From Cherax quadricarinatus (taxonomy: Eukaryota; Arthropoda; Malacostraca; Decapoda; Parastacidae), in contig NC_091378.1 of the NCBI RefSeq assembly GCF_038502225.1, forward strand, positions 11,077,456 to 11,141,455: 64,000 bases of DNA. The letters are read 5' to 3'. Position 1 is the first letter of the stretch; the number at the start of each line of letters is the position of its first letter. Shown piece by piece: positions 43,205-54,616 of the stretch. The position numbers were made by a program, and so were the translations under genes. The notes under the pieces are model-generated. The model was not told where the DNA came from. It made no database searches and saw only the letters and a list, made by a program, of their open reading frames with translations.

Positions 43205-46200
43205 TCATACATCTCCCGGTAGTTGACCAACCCTTTGCCCGCCCCCTGGGTTCACGAGAAGGAGGCCACCCACAGTGAGATTCCGGTAACCCTCCGAGAA
43301 GCTAATTACCCACCGCCCCCCATAGACTTGCTTATTCCTACACATCCTTCTATAAAACCTCGCTGTTAACGCTTTTATTCTCAACCCTCCCCGAACCTTC
43401 CTCATCCCCCAAGATACATGTAAATAATCCGTCATGACATACATTAAAGCCCTACCTACATCACCTGACACCCCAGTTACATCCAACAATAAAGCCCTCA
43501 GGAAAGGCCATTTCCCCCCCCCCCTAAAAGACTGATAATGCGCACCATCCATAATCTCACCCCCTCCAAAGAAGGACAAAAAAAAAAAAACAGCATGAAA
43601 AGCTGTTTCGGTGTCCCCACAGTGCAAGCATGAGGCCTCTCTTACAAGACCCATTTTACATAACGTATCCTTAGAGGCCAAAATTCCCATTAGAAAATAA
43701 TATACTAACTCCCGTACCCCCGCCGGTATTCTAAGCAAGCCAAACTCCCTCCAAATGCTCTTCCAGTCATATGTCGGATATACAGCAAGCCCCTGTAAGA
43801 CACCCTTACGAACCACAGCACCCACCATCCTTTGGATCTTTAATTTGGACACCTGTCTTACATTCAATAAAACCCTCAACATGTCTTCACAATACCTCAA
43901 ATCCCTTCCACACCACCATCTTCGTGCATCCTCCATGACCCTACCCACCCTGACTCCCCGGTCCCCCCCCCCAGTTCGAATATACCTTTGTTTAATATAC
44001 AAAGCCATTACTCTATGACTCAATGCCATCAAGCCAAGACCCCCACGTCTCACATCCATCATGACCACATCCTTGCACAACCATGCCCTCCCAAACCCCC
44101 ACACATACCTTAGAACCCTCCTCTGGATTTCTGCAATATCCTGTACTCTTAAAGGGAACACCCCCGCCACCCCCCACACCTTGTTGACCACCAAAACTCT
44201 CTGTTGTAATGTTACGTCCCTAGCCCTTAAGCCTCCAAGCCTACCCAAAACCTTGCCTGTGACTAATTCCGAATTTATCTTCCTACATTCTTGCACCTCT
44301 GCCATGTACCATACTCCACAAACCCTAATTCTGTCCACTACTGACCATCCCAACCCCTCCCCCAAGCTCCCACCAATCCAATCCCCCACCTCCAATAGTC
44401 TCGACTTCATTAAATTAACTCTCATACCCGTAGCATCCCCAAATATCTGAATGACTCGACCAACCTTCCTTAGATCTTCCTCATGCATTACAAGAACTGT
44501 AGTATCATCCACGTACCCAACAATACCCCCCTCCCCCCATCGTCCCCTGTCCATTCATCACCTCATCCACTAGCCTATAAAACGGATTCTGCACGCAGGC
44601 AAATAATAACTAAGAGAGCGGACAACCCTGCCTCAAACCTCTCTCCATCAGTACCAGGTCCCCCAACTTACCATTAACCTGTACCCGAACAACCGCTCCC
44701 TCATACAAGGTTTGCACCCATCTCACCACCCTCCCCCCCATACCCAACTTCTCCAAACAAACTCTTAAGAAATCCCTGTTCATGCAATCATATGCATTAG
44801 CCCAATCTAAACCGAGTATTCCCCCTCCGGTACAGCTCTCAATAAATTCCCTTATGTGACTATGCCCATCCCTCATACTTCTTCCCGGGATGCCATACTG
44901 GCCCCCATGTATCACTGATCCCAGAACCTTCCTCAGTCTATTGCCCAGAATTTTAGCATAAATTTTATAATCGGCGCACATCAAGGATATCGCTCTATAA
45001 TCACTCAGTACTTTCCCTTCCTTCTTTTTCGGCACTAACACAACGATCCCGGTTTTCTGTGTTTTCCCCATCCTCCCACTGCTCCACATATAATTCAAGA
45101 CTTCCACTAAACCATGCCTAATACACTCCCAATAAACTCTATAAAAATCATTCGGTATTCCATCTATGCCCGGCGTCTTACCCTGACTCATCCCGTAAAC
45201 CGCCTCCTCCACCTCCTCCTCACTAATACTACCCTCCAGCATTTCCTGTTCCTGTTGTCCTAATACAATATTACTCTGCATATCCCCAAATACCTCCTCA
45301 CTGGCATCTCCTCTGTTCCTCCTCCATTTCTCCCTAAACCAATAATCTGCATAAACACTAATGCTGTCCGTATCGGAAAGGCCTTGACCTTCCACATAAT
45401 CTCCCCCCCCCCCCCGCAGCGACCACTAGATGCGCTATGGTAATCACCATTTGCCTTTCCCTAAATTTTTGCAGAACGTAACCTGATGGTTGATCACCCT
45501 TTATCACCTCCTCTAACCCCGCTCTAACTCTAATTGCGTTAAACCGGTCGTTATGTAACTCTGCAATCCTACACCTTAAACCATCCACATCCCTTCTCAT
45601 ACCTTCCCTACCCCTCCCCCGTCGTAAAACGCATTCAGTTGTCCCTCCAGGTAGTTTTGCAAACCATACCGCCACCGTGCCTGTTCCCTACCATGTGCCC
45701 TGAAAAACTCCGCAATTCCTATCTTAGCCCGCATCTCCCACCAGTCAAGCAAATCCATCTCGCCATCCCTGCCATCCCAGAAATGTCTCCACCATTCCTC
45801 AAAGGAAGAGCCAACATACCCCTCCTGCAGTAGCCTCACATTCAATTTCCAATACCCAGCATGTATACGTACTGTACCATCCACCCGCAGATCAGCTATC
45901 ACCGCCCTGTGATCCGAAAAACCGACATCGAAAGCCCTCACCCTCTCCACACCTATCCCCTGCATCACATATATCCTATCTAACCTCGCCTCATAATTCC
46001 CACGAATGAACGTGTGCTCCACCCCATACTCCCCCCTCCCCACCACATCTACAACTCCTACATCCCTTAACACATCCCTTAGAGCACCCAAGACACATCC
46101 CGCCCCCCTCGGTGAGACATCCCCATACCTAATCACACAGTTCCAGTCACCCCCGAGAACAGTTATGGAAGGTAAACCCCGCAAATAATACATCAAAACA

Positions 46201-46627
46201 TCACGAACAAAATCAACTTTCACTCTAACATTGTTGCATGCCGGCATATAAACTCCAATGAAACATACTCTCCCCACCCCCCAGTGCCCATCTACCCTTA
46301 CGACCCTCCCCCCTCCCCCTCCTCCCAACCCATGACATGCAATGGGCTGGTCTCCTTAACAGCCACTGCCACCCCTCCTTTTAATTGCAAAGCATTACTG
46401 ACAAATAGGTTATAACCCCGCAAACGCAATTCACACCCTAACCTATGGTTATGCTCCTGCAAAAAACATACATCTACATCAAACCTTTGTAAAAACCATT
46501 CTAACCAAACCCTTTTTACCTCAGATTTAAGACCATTTACATTTATTGTGACACTTGAACTTCCCAGAAAAGGCGGCTTACCCCTATGCCGCTGTGGCTT
46601 ACTCAATTCGCCTTTCATGGTACCCAT
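43205..46627 (-). pseudogene. Tx1-like element D ORF2 (endonuclease-RT), frameshifted
   Basis: Minus-strand pieces. 46627-46298: QRHRGKPPFLGSSSVTINVN, then VCFLQEHNHRLG; this frame overlaps the end of ORF1. A G-rich run near 46310 shifts to 46328-45597, which has GGDWNCVIRYGD, HTFIRGNYEARLDRIYVM and FSDHRAVIADL. Further shifts occur near 45610 and at a 13-base G run (45403-45415). 45395-44610 has SISEEEVEEAVYGMSQGKTP, IDGIPNDFYRVYW, YRAISLMCADYKIYAKILG and GLRQGCPLS. 44554-43205 has GYVDDTTVL (aspartates intact), then the C-terminal domain with CLHCGDTETAFHAV. All functional motifs are present, and several breaks fall in homopolymers. About 95% identical to F over the endonuclease by eye. Confidence 0.8.
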
Positions 46628-46708
46628 ACCATTTTTATCATGTTTCCTAACCTGTCCACCAACCCCTCCTTGCCCTCCCCCACCGAGCTTCCCCGGTACA
46701 CCCCCTCC

Positions 46709-47815
46709 CTAGCTTGCCTTTTCCCCCACATCTACCCATGACTTCTTCCCAGGTCTCTGCCCAGGTGTTAAAACCTCATCGAGGTCCAAGGCCCCCGCAG
46801 TCCGTTTGCGTGAGCTCTCACTCACACACATATCTACCTCATGCGAGTCCTCCTGATGGACTTCCAACACCACTTCCATGTCCACTCTGTCATTCCTCGA
46901 ACCCTCCACCTGTCCCTGCTGCTCATCCATCAGCTGCACCTCGCGTAACTTCTCGGGTCCGTCCTCCCCTGCCTCCGGCTTGTCCAAGAACTCCTGCAGC
47001 ACTGCTTCCAACACCCTCTCCTGGGTAGACTCTTCCACGTCCACCCTTCCCTCAGGCGATGGGGGGCTCTCCCCTGTCACCTCCGGGAGGGTAACACACG
47101 TCCCCATCACCTCTTCCACCTTGTCCACCTCCTCACTCCAGAGATTCGTCTTCTGTCCATCCGCTACCCCCAACTCCACATCCACATTGCACGGCTGCTG
47201 ATTCACCATCCACGATAACGCCATCCTAGGGGCTTGCCTGCGAGGACACTGCACTGCCATGTGCTCGTAAGAATCACATAATCGGCAAGTTTTCCTCTGC
47301 CCCGCATAGTGGACAAATACCTGGGTCCTATAGTTTGTCAGCGTTACATACAAGGGTATTGGCCGCCTCAAAGACATCTTCAGGGTGCAGAACCCCTCGG
47401 GCAGCCCTTCAAACGGCCCATCCCTCCACACCCCCATACTAGCCGTATGAACAGTTCCATAATTGCTGAAGGCTTCCTGATTGCCATACAACGTTGCCTC
47501 AAAGGGTACATTACGCACCTTTACCCATGTGTAATATTTCGAAACATCATGTAGACACACCTCTACTGCTGAATTCACACTCATCCTCCTTTCCTGAAAT
47601 TCATCCACAATCCTGGAGTAAAAGCCGGCTCTTGTAAACTTCACAAAAACCCTTGACATTCCATTAAGGGCCACACCATACAATTCATAGTTCGGTATCC
47701 CGTAGACGTCCCTAATTATGGCCGATAACAGTACATGCATTGTCGCACTGCTTAACGTTCCTCGAACTAATTCAATATAGACAGTATTCACTCTCCTGTT
47801 GATACGATCTGCCAT
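46709..47815 (-). CDS. Tx1-like element D ORF1 protein
   Basis: A 368-codon open frame. The ATG at 47815 follows the 5' UTR, as in the other copies. N-terminal domain: RRVNTVYIELVRGTLSSATM to YELYGVALNGMSRVFVKF. RRM-like domain: YYTWVKVRNVPFEATLYGN to RRPIPLYVTL. The zinc knuckle is CRLCDSYEHMAVQC. The acidic C-terminal half has LWSEEVDKVEEV, VHQEDSHEVDMC and KRTAGALDLDEVLTPGQRPG followed by KKSWVDV. The frame stops soon after, earlier than the family's usual GKPP end, which here lies in the ORF2 frame; a small frameshift near 46710 is therefore likely. The N-terminal half differs markedly from F while the C-terminal half is very close (see findings). Confidence 0.8.
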   Translation of the reverse strand: MADRINRRVNTVYIELVRGTLSSATMHVLLSAIIRDVYGIPNYELYGVALNGMSRVFVKFTRAGFYSRIVDEFQERRMSVNSAVEVCLHDVSKYYTWVKVRNVPFEATLYGNQEAFSNYGTVHTASMGVWRDGPFEGLPEGFCTLKMSLRRPIPLYVTLTNYRTQVFVHYAGQRKTCRLCDSYEHMAVQCPRRQAPRMALSWMVNQQPCNVDVELGVADGQKTNLWSEEVDKVEEVMGTCVTLPEVTGESPPSPEGRVDVEESTQERVLEAVLQEFLDKPEAGEDGPEKLREVQLMDEQQGQVEGSRNDRVDMEVVLEVHQEDSHEVDMCVSESSRKRTAGALDLDEVLTPGQRPGKKSWVDVGEKAS

Positions 47816-47902
47816 GTTGGTGCCTAAGTCAAGCAGTCACCACCAGGTGGCGTGTAGGGAGACTCAAGAAGCGTCCTCTCTTCCCAGTGGTCGAGAGACG
47901 AA

Positions 47903-47914
47903 TGTTTGTGTGGA
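47903..47914. repeat. Target-site duplication of element D, right copy
   Basis: TGTTTGTGTGGA, identical to 33209-33220. Removing D and one copy restores an open reading frame across the junction in element E ORF1. Confidence 0.9.
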
Positions 47915-49107
47915 ATTGGTGCGAGGAACGCTTACAGGAACAACAATGCAGGTGCTACTGCCTGCGATCATCAGTGAGGTATATGGAATACCGACTGAAG
48001 AATTATATGGAGTGGCGGTAAATGGTGTGACGAGAATTTTCATCAAATTTAAGGACGCAGGATTCTACGCGAGCATAGTCAACAAATATCAAGAGAAAAG
48101 GCTAGCAGTGAACACTATGGTGGAAGTCTGCTTACATGATGTGTCCAGCTATGTGACGTGGGTGAAAGTACGAAACGTGCCTTTTGAGGCGACAGAGCAT
48201 GATGTGATGGTGGTGTTTAGCAGCTATGGAAAAATCCACTCAGCAGTGATGGGGGTGTGGCAAAATGGAACTTATGAGGGGCTACCTGAAGGATCATTTA
48301 CTCTGAAAATGACGTTGAGGCAGCCAATACCATCATACGTATTTATGGAGGTCTTCCGGACGCAGGTCTACGTGTACTACTCAGGGCAGTGGAAGACTTG
48401 CAGATTGTGGTTCTTTTGAACATATGGCGGCCCAATGCTATAAAAAAGCTGGACAGAGGGAATAGGTACCAGTGATCTTACATCAGAGGAATGCTATGGG
48501 GGCGTCGGAGGAAGGAGTAAGGCCAAACAAGAATCCTTGCCGATGGAGTGAAGAAGTGGATAGGGCTGAGGCGGCTATGGAGGAAAGTGGAACACTAACA
48601 GTTGATAAGGGACAGACGACATCGACGTCTGATGAGGAGGGTACGGGCCAACAGGATGGCTTGCTGGAGGAAGTACTTAGTTCCTTTTTGCATGACGTTG
48701 AGGAGGGACAGGAGGTTGACGGATGTAACCTGGTGCAGGCGACAGTGCAGCACGATCAGGTGGATAGGAATACTATGTGCACTAATGTTAATGTGCACAA
48801 CGTTGTGGCAGAGGTTCATGGGGCAGAAAAGACAGGTGACGAGGTGAGTTCTCGTAAGAGAACTGTAGGAATGTCTGAGATGGACGATGTTCTTACTCCA
48901 GGACAAAGAACAGGAGTAAAATATTGGAGAAAGGATGTATGTCATAAGGGGAAAGAGGGAAGGGGTAATGAAGGGTTTAATGGTTCTAGGGATAACGAAG
49001 GGATAGGGGGGGTGAATAAGCAAGCTGTTAAGATAGACGCAATACAGCAGGACGGCATAGGAGGGTGTGTGCCACGACGAAAGGGTAAACCACCACTTTT
49101 AAAATAA
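47915..49107 (+). pseudogene. Tx1-like element E ORF1, split by D and frameshifted
   Basis: Joins the first codons at 33184-33220. This part begins within the sense of VCVELVRGTLTGTTM, then YGIPTEELYGVAVNGVTRIF. RRM-like domain: VTWVKVRNVPFEATEHDVM to RQPIPSYVFM. At 48410 a 2-base loss inside the zinc knuckle breaks the frame: CRL is followed by a stop, while the other frame keeps the SFEHMAAQC half. The remainder (48472-49107) keeps CRWSEEVDRAEAAMEE, SSRKRTVGMSEMDDVLTPGQ and PRRKGKPPLLK before the stop. Dead through both the D insertion and the knuckle frameshift. Confidence 0.8.
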
Positions 49108-52100
49108 TTCAAGGTAGTAACTGTAAATGTAAATGGATTGAAGAATGAAGTGAAACGAGTATGGATGGAATGGTTTTTGAGGAGATATAATGTGGATGTA
49201 TGCTTTATACAAGAACATAATCATAAGATAGCCTGTGCTTTGGCATTAAAAGGTTATAAATTGTATGTAAGTGGGTCTGTTAGGTTAAAAGGGGGAGTGG
49301 CAGTGGCTGTGAAGGAAAATAGTCCCTTACGTGTTATAAAGTGGGAAGAAGGGGGGGGAGGGTAGTGAGGGTGGATGGTGAGTGGGGTGCATCTCGAGTA
49401 TGTTTCATTGGGGTTTATATGCCAGCGGAGAATATAATCAAAGTAAAAGAGGATTTTGTGAGAGACGTTTTGGTGTATTTTTAAGGGGTTTACCTCTAGT
49501 CACTGTAATTGGGGGGGACTGGAACTGTGTTATAAGGGGGGGGGGACGTGGAGCCAAGGGGGGCGGGTTGTGTGTTACAGGATGCAGGGGTGAGGGATGT
49601 GGAGGGGAGTGGGGCTTGGAGAGTGGATTTCACTTTTGTTAGGGGAGATTATTCAGCGAGGTTAGATAGGATTTATATAACGGGAGCAGTTAGTGTAGGA
49701 GGGGTAAAACAGTGGTTGTAGGGTTTTCGGATCATAGGGCAGTTTTGGTAGAGCTGGATTGGGAGGGAGTGGTAAAAATATATTCAAGTTTCTGGAAGTT
49801 AAATACGAGGTTGGTAAGGAGTGAGATGGTGAATGAAGAGTTTAGAGACTGGTGGAGACAATTGTGGAGGGCAAGGGATGGGGTAGGGAGTATTTTGGAT
49901 TGGTGGGAAAATGAGGCTAAACCTGGTATCGCTGGGTTTTATAAATATAAAGGAAGGGAGGAGGCGAGGTGGAGGTATGGTTTACAGAATTATTTGGAGC
50001 AGCAGCTCGATGAGTGTTATGTAAGAGAGGAGGGGAAGTCTTTTGAAGAATTATCAGGGCTAAGAGAGAGACTAAGGGAAATACATAATGAAAGATTTGA
50101 TGAATTAAGAGTAAGGGCAGGTATGGATGCCGTGCTATGGGGAGATAAACCGTCGGGTAGTGTGTTAAGAAGTTTTCGCGTTCGACAACAGGAGTCCACT
50201 ATAATACTTTTAGAGGTTAGTGACGATTTAGAAGGTTATACTGAGGGGCAAATGTTGGTGACAACCGAGTGAATAAGTAATTATGCGGATTTATGGTTTA
50301 AAAGGAAATGGGAAAAGGGTAACGTGGGGATAGTTAATAAAGAAAGAGGAGGGGTGAAGGCCTTGGGGAAAGGTGGGGAAGACAGAGGGGGATTGGAGGG
50401 AATAATAAGTATGGAAGAAGTGAAAGAGGCGGTGTTCAATTTAAGTAAGGGGAAAGCACCAGGAATCGACGGGCTTTCCAATGATTTTTATAGAGTGCAT
50501 TGGGAAACCATAAATGATTGTTTGGTTCAGGTATTGAATACTATGCTGAAGGAAGGGAAATTGAGAATGTCACAAAGGACGGGTGTGGTCGTGCTTGTAA
50601 AGAAAAAAAGTGAGGGAAGAACACTGAGCACGTACAGGGCCATATCTTTAATGTGTACGGATTATAAGATTTTTGCGAAGATTCTAGGGAACAGGATGAA
50701 GAGGGTGATAGGTAGTATTGTGCACAAGGGTCAGTTGGGGATTCCGGGTCGTAGTATGAGGGATGGACATAGTCGTATTAGGGAATTTTTGCAGGGTTGT
50801 AAGGGAGGTGGAATTTTGGGCATTGATTGGGAGAATGCTTATGACGGTGTGAATAGAGAGTACATGGTTGACACTTTAAGGCTTATGGGTTTTGGGGAGG
50901 GAATAATAAAATGGGTGAAGACCTTGTATACAGAAACCACGATTCAGGTGCAAATTAATGGTAGGTTGGGTAGCGTGTTGAAAATGGAGAAAGGTTTGAG
51001 ACAGGGGTGTCCAATGTCTCAAATTCTGTTTGCATGTATGCAACACCCGTTTTATGGAATGGTTGAGGAAGCAACAACATTACAGGAGGAGGGTAAAGGG
51101 TTCACAGAGGTAGTTGGTTATGTAGATGACACAACAATACTGATCAATGATGTCGAAGGTTTGAGAAAGGTGGAGAGAGTAATGAGGTTTTTTGGAGAGG
51201 CGTCAGGCATGCGTGTCAACAGAGCAAAATCGAAATTATTAGAGATAGGAGATTGGGTGGGGGGTAGAATGGGGGTGGAGTTTGGATGGGATGTAACTGA
51301 ACAGCTGAAAATTTGTGGGATTATCTTTATGGCAGATGAGCAAGTGGCTAGACGGAGGAATTCGGAATTGGTGGGAGAGAAAGTTGTACAATGGATTAGG
51401 AACCTAAGAGCGAAGGATGTTACTTTAATGCAGAGGGCAATAATAATAAATTCATTGGTTTATAGTAAAGTGTGGAACGTGGCAGTGGTGTATCCTTTAC
51501 AGGAACAGGAGATACAGAGATACAGAGAAGGGTGCTTCGTTATATATGGAGTTTTGGACGTGCATGGCTAAGTAAAGAGGTGGTGATGACGAATGTGCGA
51601 AAAGGGGGAGTAGGGCTTTTGATGCTAGGGCCGAGGGTAAAGGCCATGTATGTTAAACAGAGGTACGTAAGGGAGGGGGGGGTAAAAGGAGTGAGGGTTG
51701 GGAGGGTGATGGGGGATGTACGATGGTGGGGAGGAAAGGACTTAATGGAATGTGAAAATATGCTAAGGGTTATGTTAGTAATAGGTGAGGTAACAAACCT
51801 TAAGGTGGGAAGGTTAGTAGAGATGAGTAGGAAACCAGAAGTCGTGCAAGGGGTGGCGGTATACCCTTTGTATGATTGGGGTACGATTTGGCATGATTTC
51901 AGGAAGCTTAGATTAATGCCGAGGGTAAGGGAGTTAGTTTATAGGTTTGTAATGGGAATTTTAGCGACAAAGCAGGCTTTGTGTGTGATGGGTTTGGTAA
52001 AGGAGGCGAAATGCGAACATTGTGAGGAATCGGAAACAGCTTTTCATGCCGTATATTTTTGTAGGGAGTTGGGGCAGGTACGGGTGTGGCTGGCTAGAGT

Positions 52101-52392
52101 CTTCACGTTAATGGGTGGAGGAAATGTAGAGCTCCTGCGTGCCTCAACATTAGAGGTAAAGGGGGTGTCTGAGGTTGTAAAGAGAGCCATTCTGTACATT
52201 GTGACAGATTTCTTGTAATATTCCTGGGGATTGAAGGAAAAGGGTGGGGGGATTAGGGTAAGGGCAATTGCAGCAGCAGTTTATCGCACAGTCTGTAGAA
52301 ATAAACTCATTTATGGTAAAAGGTGGGCAACTGCGTTCCCGGAGGCATATAGAAATATAACGGTAAAGGGACTCGGTAATTTGGCTACTTAA
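49108..52392 (+). pseudogene. Tx1-like element E ORF2 (endonuclease-RT), RT core open
   Basis: The frame runs from VVTVNVNGLKNEVKRVW just after the ORF1 stop. VCFIQEHNHKIA is followed by a shift in the G8 run at 49352-49359. GGDWNCVIRGG follows with more G-run breaks (49509-49560). FSDHRAVLVELDWEG is in the 49712-50272 piece, which ends in an in-frame TGA at 50270. The RT domain is then open over 415 codons: GKAPGIDGLSNDFYRVHW, YRAISLMCTDYKIFAKILG, LGIPGRSMRDGHSRIREF, GLRQGCPMSQILFACMQ and GYVDDTTIL at about 51116. A shift near 51545 leads to the C-terminal domain with CEHCEESETAFHAVYFC, then a TAA at 52216 and a final stop at 52392. The RT core and Cys-His motif are complete; the endonuclease is damaged mostly at homopolymers. 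Confidence 0.8.
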
Positions 52393-53874
52393 GTACTAAG
52401 GGACCATTTTCCTTTTATAGAGCGTATATGACCATATTGAAGGATATGTAAATGTGGAAGGATTGTTAGGAGAATAGTATGGGAGGGGATAACATGTCAG
52501 ATGCGGTGTAATTGGAGAGTTTTCTGGTGAGTGAATGTTTTAGTTTAGCCATGTGTTCAAAAACAACAGGTCATTGATGATCATAGTTTTATTAAGGTAA
52601 ATGATCTTTGTAAGTGAGACAACTACGAGAGGGAACAATCAAAGCATTTTTAACATTTTGGTATAAAAAAGTGCTGAAAGAAAGGGAAGTGGTGTATGTG
52701 GTATGATCAGGTGTTCATACAGTTAAGAGGAATTTTAATTGTCAGTTTATTTTGTAGTTTAGTTAGCACATATCATGTGTAAATGTTAGGGATCATCAGA
52801 AATCTTCCATTTACAATGGATTTTTGTTACTGGAGCAGATTAAGAAAATGTGGTGGCAGTATGATGATGTGGAACCAACTGTTAAGAAGTATGTGATAAT
52901 TGATGAAATGTTACTTGTAGAGTGTGCTGTTATAAATTGTGGTGGGGAGGGATAGGGAAGTGTAACCTTATTGGTTAGTAACAGAACAACACCTTTGTTG
53001 GTCGTTATGACTAGGGTGGGGTAATGTAATTGTGATAGTGTATATAGACAATGTTAAGGCATTTGTCAGTTGGTATGAAGATACTAACATGGTTTGGAAA
53101 AACAACTGTCTTAAAATAAAGTTATACTTCATGATTTTGTTAATTGGTAGAGTTTTCACATTATGTATATTGGGGAAAAGTGTGTTTAGTTGCTTGCTAT
53201 GTTAGGGAGCAAGTGGTTGTGACAATATTGTGTGGCGGCAGCAAGGGTTTCCTCATCCTGCATATTGCAGGTTTTGAGTGCGTGTAATCAGAGTGTATAG
53301 TTTAGTGTCCTCTGGATTGGGATAGATTATGTTGATGTTGTATTGTGTATAAATTTTGATGTTGAGCCATATGTTGGACAACATTTGGACGTTTGTGTAC
53401 ATGTTGTGTATTCTGTAAGTTTTTGTATAAATTATAACAATAAATGTAGTTGGGATAGTGCATATAGACAATGCTAAGAGTTTTGTTAGTTGGTATGTAA
53501 ATAATCAAATGGTTGGGCAACAACTGTCTTACAAGAACATGATACTTAATGATTTAGTTTATATTGAGTTTTCATATCATGTATCTATATATATTGGGGG
53601 AAAAGTGTTTTTTTTTTTTTTAGTTGCAAACTAAGTTAAGGGGAAGGTGGTTGTGCCACTATTGTGTGGCAGCAAGGGTGCCTCATCCTGCACTTTGCAG
53701 GTTTTGAGGGAGTGTTATCAGTGTGTATGGGTTTAGTGTTCACTGGAGTGGTATGGATTGTGTTGATGTTGTAATTTGTGTATGTTTTGACAATGGTCCA
53801 TATGTTGGACAACATTTTTATGTTTGTATACATTTTTGTATTCTGTAAGTTTTTAAATAAAATAAAAAAAAAAA
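52393..53874 (+). other. Element E 3' UTR
   Basis: About 1.5 kb of non-coding sequence ending in the family signature TTTTAAATAAAATA plus poly(A). The distal half is a tandem duplication. Minus-strand ORFs here have no recognisable domain. Confidence 0.7.
53030..53866 (+). repeat. Tandem duplication in element E 3' UTR (two units of about 420 bp)
   Basis: Unit 1 is about 53030-53450 and unit 2 about 53451-53866. Shared landmarks are ATAGTGYATATAGACAATG, CAACTGTCTTA, GTGGCRGCAAGGGT, CCTCATCCTGCA, TATGTTGGACAACATTT and TTCTGTAAGTTTTT. They differ by point changes and a T-run expansion at 53609-53622. Confidence 0.85.
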
Positions 53875-53880
53875 TTGACG

Positions 53881-53921
53881 TGTTCACAAAACATGAAACA
53901 TTTACAAAGAAAACAAAAATT
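53881..53921. repeat. Target-site duplication of element E, right copy
   Basis: 41 bp matching 33038-33079 except for one A in the A run. It sits six bases after E's poly(A). Confidence 0.8.
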
Positions 53922-54477
53922 CCTTATAATTAGCAAAATTAACAAATACCATACAACAAAAATTACTACTATCCTACCCTACTTACGTGCCCTTAACTCA
54001 TATGACTGTATATACAAAACTTTCTATGTGCACTAATGCTTTGGCCTCTCAATTTATATTGTAATATTAGCATTTAATACACCAAAACATTCTGTAGCTA
54101 TTCATTCCCGAATTTTTGTATTTTGTATTTATAACCCCTCAGTATACAATATACTTGTATATCATACACCAGTGACTCAAATCACAAAATATGAAGACAT
54201 ATATAAGTGCTACAACATCCGCATCACTAACAAAAAAAAACTCTACAAAACTCTTTTTTTTTATACAGTCTAAAAGATAAACTAAAAATTAATTAATTAG
54301 CTCCTAATCTTTCATATAATTATAATGTCATTGCCGAGAGACTCACCGCACTTACAACTTCGTGCAGACACATGCTACCCCCCCCCCCCTTTTTTTCCTT
54401 TTATCTCTCACCACCTATCCTAATTACAGGGTTACACAGGCTTATATTGTGTTTCCATCAAAAACAATATACATTAA
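53922..54477 (-). mobile_element. Tx1-like element K, 3' UTR continuation
   Basis: Sequence that would follow 33079 directly if E were absent; on the minus strand it is the 3' UTR upstream of K's poly(A) at 32973. AT-rich with no coding sense, it ends at the poly(T) of the next element at 54478. A C12/T7 tract lies at 54380-54398. K's ORFs are not seen in the window. Confidence 0.55.
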
Positions 54478-54616
54478 TTTTTTTTATATTTATTTAAAAC
54501 AATACAATACATTAAATAAACATAGGATCACGTGTCATTTCATTCATAGAAAGTATAAATACAATTATCAATATATACGCTAGAACGGTTATAAATTGTC
54601 GCCCGTCCCCTATGCA
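54478..54616 (-). mobile_element. Tx1-like 3' end L (short)
   Basis: Poly(T) at 54478 followed by ATATTTATTTAAAAC, the minus-strand family 3' signature. Only about 139 bp before the next poly(T). Severely truncated or interrupted by M. Confidence 0.6.

Larger units (their letters stand above)
43196..47902 (-). mobile_element. Tx1-like non-LTR retrotransposon D, main body
   Basis: Minus-strand element whose 5' end is at 47902 (TTCGTCTCTCGACC on the minus strand, as in element F). 5' UTR 47902-47816, ORF1 47815-46709, ORF2 from about 46630 to 43205. It is then interrupted by C, the 37286-37337 sliver and G, and its 3' UTR completes at 34028-33221. The whole is inserted in ORF1 of E with a perfect 12-bp duplication, so D was a full-length insertion. 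Confidence 0.85.
47915..53880 (+). mobile_element. Tx1-like non-LTR retrotransposon E, main body
   Basis: Continuation of element E after the D insertion: the rest of ORF1 (to 49107), ORF2 (about 49108-52392) and a 3' UTR with a tandem duplication ending TTTAAATAAAATA plus A11 at 53874. It is flanked on the right by the 41-bp target duplication at 53881-53921. Inserted in minus-strand element K. Confidence 0.85.
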
